64,000 bases of DNA from assembly GCF_040954835.1 (NCBI RefSeq), contig NC_090714.1:1600501-1664500 (forward strand), read 5' to 3'. The notes below the pieces were generated by a model that was given only the letters and a program-made list of their open reading frames with translations, made no database searches and was not told where the DNA came from. The position numbers were made by a program, and so were the translations under genes. Shown here piece by piece: positions 20,271-34,101 of the stretch. The DNA comes from Lepisosteus oculatus. Its lineage: Eukaryota > Chordata > Actinopteri > Semionotiformes > Lepisosteidae. Each line of letters begins with the position of its first letter. Positions within the stretch are counted from its first letter, which is position 1.

Positions 20271-23200
20271 AAACATTCTCAGGGTTTAAAAACAAACCCT
20301 GCTGTCCTCATAACATTACAAGCTGTCGGGCACAGCATTCAGCATGTTATGAAGGACAGCTCTGTTCTGCTCCTCTCTGGACTCTGAACTTCTCGGGTGC
20401 ACAGTGTCTATATTTTGACATTCACCCACTTTTCCCCAAAACCCCTATATGATCCCCCTTCTCTAAATTACAACCCTTCCTCTTCCAGAAGACAAACACA
20501 CCACAAGTCCCTGTGACTTAGAATCACATTGTTGATTTTTGGTTGTAAAGACAGTTCAACTTGTATCCAGTGACAATGTAGAACAGGGGGAGACTTTTGC
20601 AATTGCACAATTTCCTCAGCAGCAGATGTAGCAGCCAGAAATCAATAATGTTATTCAAACTGACCAGGGTTTAGAGAAGGAAGAGGGAGTTTTGCAGGAT
20701 GGGGAAGCAGGCAACATGAAGTCTTAGAAATGTAAGAAAGATGTCCTATATAGACACCATACTGGCGAAACGTCTCTCTCACACCAGCAAACATCTCCAG
20801 TAGTGGCACTGGAACCAAACAGAAAATGACACCTGCCTAACATGGGTATATGATTATTTGTCCAAATAATTTAGTTATAATGCACCATGTTAAGTTGCGA
20901 TGAGATCAAAAACAGGATAACATGCTATAAACTTTGAATCCTAACTGTACAAATTTAGAAAGTCGACTTGACATGCCTCCCATAACCTGCTTAAACGTGC
21001 TCCCAATAAAATGATTAATTAAATGAAAAATAAATAAAACCAATTGTGTTGACTTTTGTTTGGTTCTAAGCATCCTGAGAATGGTATTTGACTAAAATGT
21101 CCCCACCGGGAGTGTATTACAGAACAGATGAGTCTTGAATGAGGCTTGTGATAAAGAAAATGACTCCTCAAAGTTTTTGTATTGCAAAGATGTCACAAGA
21201 ACCCTTTGGCAAAGGGGGAAATGGATTGTTCAGTTTGATTCATATATGGAAGGTCAAACAGCCTGACCCTTACACCATTTTTATGCAGCTCAGAGTTTTA
21301 TTCCTAGGGACCATGTCTCCTGACAACTTCTGTATACCGTATGGTTTTTATACCAAGAACTCCCTCAATTTATTTCTCAGGCAGATATTCTGCTAAGATC
21401 AATACAGAAAACCTTTAGTGTTCATTGAAGTCATGCACTTCATGAAATGCACTTGTAAATGAATTTTATAATAGTAAATTTGACATGAACATAATTCAAT
21501 TTATCGTGAACAATTCCCTGTAGAAAGTTAAGAATGATTAAATGTGTTGTAGAGAAAACATATTTCTTATTAACAAGAAAATAATGTAGGAAAAATATTC
21601 ATTCTTATCTTAGACTAGGTTCTAAGGATAGTAGAAATGTTGTACATAAAGTATAGCTGTTCTTTCTCTAAGCAACACAACTCCACAATTAAACTGACAT
21701 AAATGTTGACAGGGATGTGTTTTTCTGTCACATCAGACAGTTAACCATCAGGGCTAATTATATAGCTTTGCAAATTTATTTAAATAAGTTTAGAAGGCCA
21801 TGGTGAAGCTTGAGTTACCCTAATTCAAAAAACAGTTTTAATTAGCTCTTTTTTCTCTGCTTTGTTAATGGACAGACAATATTCATTTTCAAGGCAGTGA
21901 CAAAACCTTGTATTTACCAGAGACAAAATAAAATCTGTTTCCTGGGAAAACAGAAAAGAGTGACTGAACTTGCCATGGGCTATTTAAAGTCGTTTGCCAA
22001 GGACAAAGACATTGAAGCACTTTTAAAATGATTTCCTCTTAAAATCCGTCACTGCCCGTATTTTTATTTGCTGCGCACTTGTGGTTGAGATATAAGTAAA
22101 CAATTTGAATAACAATAATTCAAACAGTGCTTATGTTTAAATACTTATGAAAATGGTTCTATACTCAGAATTAGAATAATTACAACTGTGGCAGATTGAT
22201 TTTTAGGGGATGGATGAAGTGAAAAAGTATAGGGAAAAGGTAGTATGAAATTCGACTTTTATGAATAAGGTCGTGTTTAAAGTATAAATTGGAACTTCAG
22301 AATCTTTCTTCTATACACATGTTACTCATATAATATTGTTTACTCATTTATTTTTTCCCTACAATTTGAACAAAGGAAACCAGTAAAATAGAACCATTGG
22401 AATTATCTCTTGAGTTTATATGGATGGCTGGATGATTATGTTATGAGCAACATGGACCATGATGCATTATAAACCAGACCGTCCTAGAACAACCAACCAA
22501 CTCCCAGACTATATTATCACTTTACCCCATATCACACCGCACATAATGCTGGTACATTTTACAGAACTCTGTGTTTGCCAGATGCCTCTGAAAGAGACTT
22601 AACTGTAAATCCAGACAATAATAATTGCAGATGCTCCAGGATCACTTTGTGTAAGCTAAACCCATTTCCTCTTAAAGCACCATGCAATACATATTTAGGC
22701 AAATGCACAGCGAAAATCCTTATCTCCTGAAATACGTTAGAGCGAGCTGTGTATCATCTAGCTGATGCAACAGTCAGTTGGAGTTTTGTTTGGACTGCAG
22801 AGTTGATTTTTTTCTTTACAAGGACTTTGAGTAGAAACCAGACATTGTCTACATGATGCCAGAGCTGTCATATGAAAAAAAAAAACAATAAGAACAACAC
22901 ACAAAGTAAATTTGGCTATGCGCTACATGAATTGTCAGATTATTTTTCATGCACAAAGTATGATGGTCCCACTGTACTGGGCAAGTAAGTAAAAGTTAAT
23001 GAGTTTCATGCTAATGAGAACATCCTATAGTAAGGTTATCAGAAGTCACAATTAATCTTTCGGCTTTGTTGCAGTCGATGGGAAGTGTTGTTTACAAAGT
23101 ATTTTGTATTCAATATCTTACACAAGCATGGGCATCTGCTCCCAATTCTATTTGCATTTTTGTGTTGATGTATTTGCACAAAATAATGTTCTTACATACT

Positions 23201-24845
23201 GTACTTACCTACTGTATCATGACATAAAAAATAGAAAATATTAAGGCCAAACATATCTTTTTTATGAACACCATTCATTCTTCGGAGCAAATCATAATAG
23301 TGTACAATATACAGTATGTCATCATCTTACATTTCACCTTTCATTATCTATTTTTTCAGTGCTTTTATTTAATACACACAAAACATATGAATCTGGTCTT
23401 TTATTATCCTAAATAAATATATTTTAAACAAAGATATGAATGCATATGAATATGAATACATTAATTGCACATTTTAAAACTGAGGGAGTACTGAAAGAAA
23501 AAAAAGTATTTTTAATGGTTTTAATGGTTATCAGTTTAATGGCAATTTTACTTCAGAAAAGCATTAGTCTGCTTTTGTCTTACTCTATCTGGATTAGTCT
23601 GTTGCAAAACACATTTTTTAGCAAATAAGTTTGTTCTAAAATGGCCTTAATTAATGTTAATGAGGATTTCACCTTTGCAGTACCACTGAAAACTGGTACA
23701 ACAGTAACAATGAATACAGGAGCAACTATTTCAGACCACAATAGGATGCAAATTAAAACATCCCAAAACAATTAAGAGCCAACTGGTCTTTGTTTCATTG
23801 ATATAACCTAAAATTCTCTCGAAAACCTGGTCAAGTTTGGGCTTTATTATTCACGACCTTTACAGAATTTTCCAGATGTCACGAAAGGTGCAACACGGCA
23901 TATGATCAAATAAGAAACACAGTAGGAGAACAACATAAAAGGTCTTTGAGAGTTCAATATCCTACACGTGGCACAAAATATTCATTTTCTGAATGTAACA
24001 GCCGGAGGAGTTCTTTGAGAGCAATGCCAACTTGCGAGCACCTTTAAAGCCAAACGTTTGATTTTGAGGAAATATCTGCTGGCCTGTGCAGCAGTAGAAA
24101 TTTAAAAAGAATAGATATTAAGTTAATCAGTCCTTTTAAGGAAGTGGTGCTCATGTCAAGAGCAGAGGGAGGCTCCTGTGTTCCTGCAGCTAGTAACTGT
24201 AAGAGAGAGCGCTCATACACAATCACTCCTCAAACCACGGGCATGTCCAGTTGATACCAGTACCTGATGGATTCTGGTATCAACTGGATACCATAATTTA
24301 TTCTGACGGATTGCAGAAAAAAAACAATCACATCGTACAACTTTCATGGCATTTTCTGACGCGTATGCATGTGTGTTTTGTACAGGACAATAACTACAGA
24401 AGATGTACTTAGAAAAAAAAAACAGTATTGCTGAAGCAGAAAAAGCTTGGCGAAATTAAAGGTGTCCAGAAAGAGACATAGCCTGAAAACATCTTTGATT
24501 ATTTATAACATCACAATGAACTGGTGGCAGAGGGACAGAAATGCATTACAAAAAGGAAATACATTTTTAAGCCCATTTCAGATAAGACTGCTGAAGCAGT
24601 GAATGCCAGGGGCACTTTTTACACAGCAGTAGATAAAGAAGTAAAGCATATTAACTAAAGAATTAAATACAATACTGTACATATTATTTATACCTGCAGT
24701 ACTCATACACTACTAAAACTGTTTAGTATTATCCATTAATTAAGCTTGGCATTTTAGCCTGCACTGTTGCTGTGCTGCTGTGTTGGGGAACAGTGAAAGT
24801 AAAATGTATTGAACTGCACATAATAAAATGACTATTGCATTTCCA
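20271..24845. other. Intergenic, nothing recognised
   Basis: AT-rich desert. A GCGAAACGTC word at 20765-20774 recalls Penelope-like tails, but no hammerhead partner box is in place. No genes or named repeats were identified. Confidence 0.45.
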
Positions 24846-25198
24846 GCACATGTACCTCCACTTTGAGATTTGATCTCGTCTGATCTCAGAAGCTGATGTG
24901 AAACTGATGTGAATCTTTGATTGAGCCTAGACAGTTCCAGATGGAAGATCGCTAAGGGAAACCAGCTTGGTGGACCAGTTGGTGGTAGTCTTCCCTCTTG
25001 ACCAGAATTTCCACAGCAACACACCAGAATAGGGAACACACCGTTGTCCTGGCTAAATTCAACCTTGGACTTATTCAATGTGGTGTGCCTTAATTGTTCC
25101 CTTAATTCAAATGGTGAATCGATTTCTCACTTTTCCACCTGCTATGCTGTGTTCCAGGGCTTCAGACAGGTGGGAGACTTCCTATAGTTTTGAACAAA
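24846..25198 (+). repeat. SINE3-type element derived from 5S rRNA
   Basis: The head keeps the 5S rRNA internal promoter region, GATCTCGTCTGATCTCAGAA followed by GCT, near 24872-24894. GATGGAAGATCGC, a 5S-like GGATGGGAGACCGC, lies downstream near 24941. The body contains GTTGTCCTGGCTAAATTCAA, which matches the SINE3 body found in fish. It is diverged and lacks the usual GTAAAGCGCTTTGAG tail, being cut off where the next SINE begins. Confidence 0.85.
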
Positions 25199-25200
25199 GT

Positions 25201-25534
25201 GCAGCATGGTGGTGTAGAGGTTAGCTTTGCTGCCTAGAGGCACTGGTTGCCAAGGTTTGATTCCTGGAGTTTGTATGTTGCCCTTGCGTTCACATGGGCT
25301 TTCTCTGGTTTCTCCAGTTATCTCCCACAGTCCAAAAACATACTCGTATTGTATGGGAAAACTGACCCTGGTGTGAGTGTGTGCCTGTCTGTGTCTGTGC
25401 CTGTGTGTGCCCTACGATGGACTGGCGTCCCATCCAGGGTGTATCCTGCCTTGCACACATTGTTTGCTGGGGGAGAATCCAGCTCCCCCCTGCGACACTA
25501 TATTGGATCAAGGGGATAGAAATCGAATGGGTGG
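25201..25534 (+). repeat. V-SINE abutting the SINE3
   Basis: The head includes GTGTAGAGGTTAGCTTTGCT and GGTTTGATTCCTGG. The central domain includes CACATGGGCTTTCTCTGGTT and CTCCCACAGTCCAAAAACAT. The tail has ATGGACTGGCGTCCCATCCA, GGGTGTATCCTGCCTTGC and a closing TATTGGATCAAGGGGATAGA. It starts within a few bases of the SINE3 end, so it either inserted into that element or the two form a compound unit. Confidence 0.9.
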
Positions 25535-28500
25535 TTAATGTGGGTACCCTCCTCCATGTCAAGCTTTTTGTAATCCTTTTAGGCTGAGCAGCAGTGTAGA
25601 AATTGTGATATTATGAACAGTAGAGAACAGTAGAAAAGTACAACTCCCACAACTGTTTTCTTCCATGAGGGGCAAAGTTAGTCAGGCATTATGGAAGAGC
25701 TATAACCCCTGTCTGAACCTTTGCCACTTTGTCATTAGGTTTGATGACATATCTGCCAAGTGTCAAAGTGACAAGAGACCAATAACTTCACCGCTACAGC
25801 TTCTTAGAACAAACTTCTGTGGCTAAAATTCCTAATAATAAAATGAGTACATTTGTTAAGCTTCCTTTTGAAAATAAAAACAGTACACTGCACTTTCCTT
25901 TCCAGCACCATCAAGCATTCTTAGGTAATCAAATCTTAATTGGCTCTTATGTGTAATATGGACAAACAACCTTTGAAAAGCATGAAGAGTTAATTGAATG
26001 TATTCATGTTTTGCACTGCGCAAGGACAGACAGAGCTATGCATGATGCAGTGTCCTGTTAAGGTTTTTTTTTTAAACTTCTTTACCTAATTATTTCGGTC
26101 TGACAAAACGTCTAAAGATAAAGTATACATACAACATTTACAAGGGTGGTATTCACCAGAGCAATTCCAGTGCCATCTCAAATCTTCCGAAGGCCTACTG
26201 CAAAACTGAACTCACAGCTAAGGCCAGTGAAGTTAAAAGGCAAAAAATGTACAGTATAAAACCCCAATCTTTTATCAAACCCAAGCAGACATTCATTGAT
26301 TTCAAGTCTATCAACAATGAAACTGCAGATTCAGCACAGAAAGCAAAGGGCAGACTTTCACTGTTGACTGCAGAACATTGTTCTGTTCTGATGTGGTTAT
26401 CTGATGGATGTGTGAAAAAAGCATTCGTAGACTCTTCCGTCAATATGCAAAATACACATACTGTAGATCATAGGAAATAATGGCTGCTCTCATCCTTACA
26501 CCTTTATCTGAGGTGAATCAACCAATATGAAAGCATATAAATAATTTTACAATACCTCCATGAGAAAACACGTAGTGTTGCTAGAATAAGCCCCAGCTGA
26601 ATTTGGTGATGCTAGAGCAATCGGACTCGGTGAAGTACATGATAAATCAAGACCGTATAAAAAACTTTGTGGGAACTGGGACAGCTCATCTGTATTGACG
26701 AGCAAAAGCGGGTGTTCTGAATCTACTTCTGATCTTTTCTTACTGAGGTGAAACACACAGTAAAGAAATTTGATGGAGAGAATATAGGCCACATAAAGCT
26801 CCTCAACATATTGACAGCCCTGCCAAAGTCTGCATGCAGGGGAGTTGTGATCCCAACGGTGATGATCGACATCCTTACCATCTCGTGATCGGAAATCACA
26901 TGGATCTCTGTCCTTGGTTGGGTTTACATTTTAATTCTGTGTCAGGTAGTTGAAGCTGTCGCTGGAGAGCATGAGTGTGCTGAAGGAGAGAAGCACTGAC
27001 TTTATGGTACAACAAAGAGCTCCAGCTGTGCCTGTCAGTGCATGTCAAAACTTTGCAAATGATGGCAGCACTGTGTGCCGAAAAAGTGCTGAAAGCAAAC
27101 AAAGGCATGCAGGAAATAATGGAATTAGCCCAACTGTTTGGATTTATCTCTTACATTACAGACAGAACTGTAAAGAGCACACTTAACTAAATGGGGTGAA
27201 ACCTCTTAAACTACTGCTTTCTGGGCTGCCGTCAGTGCATCCTACGATGCAGGAAACACAAATCTATTTGCAGAACTTTGCTCCCTAGAAATAATAATGC
27301 CTTCACTTATAGCCTGACTCTGTAGCAAAACACATTAGGAAAAATGCGCCGCTTTTTCAGGGAGAAGAAACATTTCAGAGCAAAGAACAAAAGGAGCCCT
27401 GCAGCAGCAACCAAGGGCCAGGCAGAGAGTGTGAAGAGCATGAGTGGCAGATAGACATGATGGGGACAGAGTTGTGTCAACATTGACGTGTTAACTCACT
27501 CACAGTGAGTTACTCTGAGTTGTTTTGTAAAGCCGTGTGTTACGATATGTACTGTGCCTCTTAGTCAAATTATAAATGGGTTGTATTTGGTCTATCGTTA
27601 GGGATCATTTTTAAATACTTTGACCATTGTCAAAACCTTGATGCATCACTCAAAAGAAGACTTAAATGCTGGCCAGTCCACCTGAGGTGTTGCTCCAGCG
27701 TACAGTACCAGTGGCATGAAGGCTTTGCTTCTTTGACAAGCCATTTTACCATTGACTGTTCCTTTCTGCGTTTTTATCAAGTTTAACATTCAACAGGTAA
27801 AATCACCTCATCACCAGTGCGGATTAAGTTCTTATTAATTGAACGATTATGCAGCATTCAGAGTTACTTGAGTGTATCATACCCAGTCATGTGCCTTCCA
27901 AATTCCATTACAAATATCCAGAATCCATCCCCACAAAAGCCAGAAATGTACATTGAGTGCTTTCATTTGATGATCAGTATATACAGTACATTATAGATAG
28001 ACTGCATATACTGTATTCATATTAATACTCTATATTAAATAGAAATTGTATAGATATTACATATTTTTTCTTATAAAGTACATGGATAGTAAGGACATTT
28101 TAGAGGAATTTAGTTGACACAAATTTAGTAAAGGAATTGAGATGGAAACAAAACAAAATGGTGTTTGGCTTTAGGTTTTGTGGCACTTAAGTTTGGTTTG
28201 CATGCATTGGAATTTAAATGAACCCCTGCATTTTAAAGGCTTGTGTTTCTAAGTACCAGAATATGAAGGGGCAAGGGTCCGTGTTATGTTATGATAGCCT
28301 GACTCTCACCAGCACACCAAGGTGCCGCAAAATCTAAGAAATGATCATTAGTTTTATCACTACAAAATATTTCACCTCTACCCTCCAACATGTTAAGATT
28401 GTGTGCGGCCAATACTACTCAGGGTACTGTAGTTACTTTTCACCGAAGGCCCTCAGCCACTTCTGCCAGGACACGTTTGAATCAAGCTGATCTATATAAT

Positions 28501-29599
28501 AATCCCTTTCCTAAACAGTAACAAAATTAAATTCATGAATTATTGGAAGGGTCCATAGGCTTTGAGTTTACCAGAAAGTAATTTTGCCAACCTTATGGGT
28601 ATTCTGTTTAGTTTCTAGCACACACATTTTATTTTATTATTGCCATAGGCTTTTTTTCCGTGAGCTGAGAGCTCTTGGTTTGGGATGTTTTTGTTTAAAA
28701 GAGAAACACTGGCTGGAAATGTGCTTTATAATTACAATGGAAGCCAGAGAGAAATCAACAAGTAAGCCTGGTAATTTAGCTTGTGGGATTATGTTTTCCT
28801 GTTGAGGAGCTGTACATTTTTGAACAACTTTTCAAGAGTGTTTTCTTATTCTTTGTAAGCAAAGAACATTATTCAAAGGGTGAAAGTCAGTGAATTAAAT
28901 TGACTGTCTGGAGAATATATTGGGGAAAAGCCTGTCGGCAATAATATACGCTGGAAGTAATAGCATAAACACAAGAGAATGATTCTATTATATAATGAAG
29001 AAAGCATCCTATCCAATATTCTATTATTGACTGTTGAATCTGTGACAATGTACTTTTATAAGAAACCTGTGGGAGAGTTTCCTCAAATGGTTATAAATAA
29101 CTGTTTAGACTGTTGCCGCCAATGTGACTGTCTGGGGATCAGTTCTGCTCTACGGGAGAAATTTAAGGTGGTAAGTAGGAAATGCACCTTGTTGCTTCTA
29201 TTAATACTGTATGAGCTTCCCCTGAGGCTTGGATCTTCCCTTGTATCCTGTGCAACATGTGAGGCGTCCTGTAACAGCCAAACTTTACCAGAAAAAGTGA
29301 ACAGAGATCAAATCGCAGGAACTGATGAGGTATCATGAAATCGAGGAATGGGCAGATCGCAAGTCTGCAGAGGTGTGCACTCCAAATGGTCAGAGCCACA
29401 CCATGGAGAGGCGACAGTGTGTTGGAGTGGAGATGGTCTCATGCTGTCATCCTTTTCCAAAACCTTGTATGTAATAAAAGTAGGACTTGCATAAAGGCAA
29501 AGTCTATGCCAGATGCACACTAGCTCATCTTATCTAGGTTTCTTTAGCAATGAGTGGACATGAGAGTAAATGACTCCCAGATCTCTGAATGGAATACCA
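25535..29599. other. Intergenic, nothing recognised
   Basis: AT-rich sequence. The frames at 26.2-27.2 kb and 28.6-29.3 kb are short and resemble nothing I know. A cluster of TACAGTA/ATACTGTA words lies at 27975-28030. Confidence 0.45.
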
Positions 29600-29860
29600 G
29601 AAGTAGTACTTACTGCTTTATAATTACTTGGTTCAGTCTCACCGTCTTAATGGCTGGACACTACTATAGTAATTTACAATCAATGGGTATTACCGCTGAG
29701 AGACTGCTGGAAGAGTTTTGTTAATGCCTTATTAATATAATCTCTTTTTCCTTTAACTATTAGTTTAATCCCATCAGGCCTAGGAGAATTGTTTATCTGT
29801 GGTCTCCAGTACTTGTAACACATCTGCCTCTTCTGTGTTGACATAATCTAATACAGAAGT
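29600..29860 (-). mobile_element. CR1/L2-type LINE fragment, start of reverse transcriptase
   Basis: Minus-strand frames give VLQVLETTDKQ, then RPDGIKLIV, INKALTKLFQQSLSG and DGETEPSNYKAVSTTS. These match the CR1 blocks SPGPDGIPPRLLKE, LFNxSLxxG and KGDRTDPxNYRPVSLTS, in order. The pieces fall in different frames, so the copy is decayed. Confidence 0.7.
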
Positions 29861-32800
29861 TTATCTTTCCCCAGCCTGAAGCATGTTTATTCTTTCAAAA
29901 AAACAGACTACGGAGCAATGAGACATGGTTTAAGAAAAGTAGAATGGGATCAGATAGATATGGAATCTGTAGAAAATGAATGGCAACAGTTTAAATACAT
30001 TCTGCTTGCAGCATAGAACAGATTTATTCCAAACGTAAGCAAATCAGATCCAAGCTGCAGGTCTTCTTTAATCCTTGTCTGTTCTAGCGATATCTGCAGC
30101 CAATATCTATACCATTTCTGAGGTTGCCAAGCAGCAACTTCACTGGTTCTACTGTGCAAAGCTCATCCCCACTTTGTTTGCTACTGCCACTCTTTCCCAG
30201 TCCAGTCTGGCCCACATGCTCCTAAATCACGACTGGTTTATCTCTCCACCCCAACTGGTTTTCCTGAACTTGTTTCCGAATTACTCTGCCGCACTGATCC
30301 TTTCTGCTGTCGCTTTCGACTGGATGGACCTTGGTTTGTTTTTCCAGCTGCTTTACTCACTCCTTCTTCAGATATTTAACCTGCCCCTTCCGACTTTGAT
30401 GTCATAACAATGGCATCATAATTGGCCATTCTTCTCTTTTCTCTGCAGATCACATTAGCCCTGTTAGGATCGCATCTTCCAAATATTCTTTAAAGAAGAA
30501 TTAATCTTCTGCTCTGAATATTAATGACCTGATTTCGTTTTGCCCTACCTCCATGACCACCACCAGGGAATGTATCTTTTTTTTTCCCTGTAAACAGCTT
30601 TTTATCTTTTTAATTATAAAATGAGTACATAATGAGTGAATCCACTCTTATTTTTGGAAATCACAACAGTTGATCTCAGCAGACCAGAGCACATCTCCAC
30701 TCCCTCTTGGATGCCAAAGGACTATATCTGAAAAGTTTATACAGTAGCTAATAGTGGAAGCGACTTTCCACAGGAGATACTTGCTTACTTGCCAACTTCA
30801 TCCTTGAGACCTTCTTTAAATCCCACCACCTGTTTTAACCATTTTCTCAACAGGCAGAATTGCCTGTCAATGAGCAATAGGAGCAAAATCTCAGTCACTT
30901 TCCTTCCTGCTTGTCTGCAAGTATGTTTTTGACCAAAGCAGGATTGAATCTGACAGGATTTCTCTTATACATGAAAGTCCTAATGGCTTGCGTTCAAGTA
31001 CTGTGGGTTGGACGCTCAACCAGAAGTGGACTGAAAAGGGGGAAACGGAGGGAGAGGGTCGAGTGGGAATAGGAAAAGAGAGACCAGATTGCCGCAGATG
31101 GTTCCTGTAGGATTGATGACATCAGGGGAACTGAAAGAGAAGCACAGGCAGTAGGGCAGAGCCCCTTGTTTTCGGCTGAGCATGGAGGTGGAAGAGGCAG
31201 GAAAGAGATTCTGGCTTGTGACAAACACTTGACAAACATGACAAGGCTAAGTTCTCTGTAATGCTGAATGCGACATGTCTGCCTCCAGTGAAACCGAAAC
31301 GCTGAGTGCTAGAAAAAATGCATGCAGCGCTGTGTGGACCTAGAGAAGACTTCTACACTAGGAGTGTGACATTCGAATGTGAGCTCCTCCAGAACGTTTG
31401 TTAAATAAACACCATCAGCGTAAGAAATAATCCCTATGAGCCTGGATTTTCTGGGACCAGGACCCCCCACATACTTCTAGGCGCCACCAGGGGAGTGTGG
31501 AAGGTCACTTGGCCAGAGATCCCTGTGACTTCTCAGGCCCCTCAGGCTTAAAGTAATTCCAACTGGGAGATGCAGCAACTCATCTGGTCAGCACGACTTC
31601 TCCCAAATGCTCTGTAGCCTCTATGTTTTCTGTTCATGTTACAACGTTTCAATGTGGAACCGACTTCTATTTGTTGGCAGCTCACACAATGAAGCAGCTC
31701 CCTACATTAACAACTTTACACAGGCCACACCTGTACGTGAATCAAGAAAGTAAAAAAACACCAACAGCTTATTTTTGTTTATCTTGTTCATATTCTATTA
31801 TTATTCAGAGATGTTGGCCCCTTATGCTCCATCTTATCCTCTCAGATCCTCTGGGCAGTGTTTACCTGTACCATAAACTAAAGAAATTGTTCAAATAGTG
31901 TCTGGAATCTCAGGAAGTCACTGTCTTTTGACATCAGATGTGCTGTTTCCCTCTTTAGATTGCCTTACACTTCAAACACAAATACGTCCTATTGTATTTT
32001 ACATTTTTTATTTTGTTACTGTGATGAAATATCTGAAAATGTTTAAATGTATTTTCTGACTGCATTGTATGCTTCATTTTTAATGTGTTTCCCTTCTCAC
32101 TTAAATGTTTAAGAATGTTAATGAACTTAACGTAATGAAATGTTTAATCTTGTATTTTGATAGAAATTGCTCCCTAATATATAAAAAGATATTGGTGACA
32201 CTAACAGACAATGAGTGAAAGTAAAAGAAGAAAATGAGTGAAAGGAAATATTTCATGTGAAATATGACTTCAAACCTTAAAATGTTAAAATGAAAATATT
32301 AAATACTTTCATTAAAATAGTATTGTATGATACAGTATTTGGAGTACCTTATATGTAAAAGAACAGATGCTCTATTAAAGTAAGGCGTTTTTTTTCTTGT
32401 TTTCACATTTTCTAACAAAGCAAGCAAATAAGCAAACAAACAATTAAAAATGAAATAAAAAAATAAAAAAATCAATGTCTCCCTAATTAAGACAGTGCTT
32501 CTAGCAATCAAGGCTAGGTAACAGATGGAGCACGTTGAAGCTATGCCAGGTTGGACTTTAAAAAGCTGACATTCAACATCTTCCAGGATCCCAAACCAGC
32601 GCAGCATCAATCCTACAACTGAAATAAACCTTGAGGGACAAAATGCTTGAGGGAAACATTTCAATCCATCCTTCCATCTGAACATTAGTTCCATTAAAAA
32701 TACCAGAAGCCCTAACCTACATAATATATCTTTCTTTTGTGCATTGCATATTACAAACAAATCAAATACCTGACTAGTTAGGAAGGATATGTTTGAACTG

Positions 32801-33830
32801 AGTTCCAAAGTCTTATAGTTAGCAAAATTCACTTTGAGTGTAAATCTTAACTCTAAACCTAGTGATGACTGCAGCCAGCAGGCAGACTAATGTTGGCTAT
32901 TTTTAGAACATGTCCAGAGAAGAAATTCTTTCACTTCTTAGACTCAAAACCCTTATTTGAAGTGAACAAAGCTTTAGTATCTTTTTTAAAATAATGGAAC
33001 TGAATGATGGAGCGGAATACAGATTTGAAATGTGTAAGGACATTCCTTCATCTCCTTAGAACAGAATAGATAAGAAAGTTAGAATATCCAACTTCTGCTA
33101 ATCTTTTCCAAACAAAAAATGGCAACCCTGTAAGTATTTCTTGCATTAAATGTAAGGCATCGCTAAGCCATGGAGGGTTTAACATGATTATTCTGCTAAC
33201 ACTGTGCTTTAAAAACATTTCTATAGCTTTTGCCTGCATGATACAAAATTGAAAACATACAAAGTGCAAGTATCCTTAATCCATCCTACTGGTGTGTAGA
33301 ATGGACACTATAAGATTATGACCCAGGGTTGATGAAATGTGAACTCAGTTAAAGTACAATTTCGTTTTTTTTTTTGCTTTTTGGTTTGAGTGTTTTTTCT
33401 GGGTTGCATTATGGACTATTTATCTGATGAATTGGAGACTGAGGTCCACTCAGCACAGAAAACAGCAATAACATTTTAAGAGTTGTTCTATATTAACCCA
33501 CAGACAACACTGCTATTGTCCTGACAAGTATTACTGTATCTACGAAGGCCAAGTTACTTTTCTATTGTCTGGTTCTCAATAGGAGCAAGTTTCACTGGAG
33601 AAATCTACAGGCTACCCTGCTCTACAGGATGCTCTAGTGAGAGCAGTAGTTCCTAAGGCAGCTGACGAAGCAGTCTCACAGAGTCTCCTCAAAGCTTGCC
33701 TCTCTCTGCTGCTGATGATATACCATAAAAGGCAACTAATTTCAAAGCCACAGATAAAAGAGCCACTCTAGACAATGTGAACCTCTGCCACCGCAGAAAA
33801 CCTGATTTGACTATGTCTTTAGGATGAAAA
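29861..33830. other. Intergenic, nothing recognised
   Basis: AT-rich sequence. The longest open frame is 32299-32832 on the minus strand (177 codons). It resembles no known family and its C-terminal half is driven by A/T-rich low-complexity sequence near 32380-32480. A plus-strand frame at 30075-30407 lacks an ATG start. Confidence 0.45.
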
Positions 33831-34101
33831 GCGAAAGATGAACCAGGGGACACGACTGGAAACCTCTTGGAAGGGCCTTTAAAACTGAGAACAGGAGGAA
33901 CATTGTCCCATTGCATTTATGGGAGTATGGAGCAAGCTACCCTGGCATGGTGTTAAAGGTGATACCCTGACTTCTTCCAAAAAAGCTCTGAATGAGAACC
34001 TTGGAGCATTTACAGCATCTACTAACTACCTAACAGGCTAGAGGAGCCCAACGGCCTCATCTCAAATCTAGCTTTTTTTTATATTTTTTGATATTCTTAT
34101 G
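33831..34101 (+). mobile_element. LINE 3' end (CR1/L2-type)
   Basis: GAACCAGGGGACACGACTGG, AAACTGAGAACAGGAGGAAC and GGGAGTATGGAGCAAGCTAC are followed by GAGCCCAACGGCCTCATCTC and a closing TTGATATTCTTATG. This series matches the common fish LINE 3' end (NQGTRLE...ORF end, then GGCCGAATGGCCTCCTCTCG...TTCTTATG). It is a 5'-truncated copy, as usual for LINEs. Confidence 0.8.

Noticed and set aside
20700-20790. GCGAAACGTC word suggesting another hammerhead-like tail
   Set aside because: A stem-like segment precedes it, but no CTGANGA box or pairing flanks are in place.
30075-30407. A 110-codon hydrophobic plus-strand frame
   Set aside because: It begins at TTG, has no ATG in a good context and no resemblance to a known membrane protein.
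32299-32832. A 177-codon minus-strand frame
   Set aside because: Part of it reads low-complexity A/T-rich sequence, there is no homologue, and no promoter or splice support.
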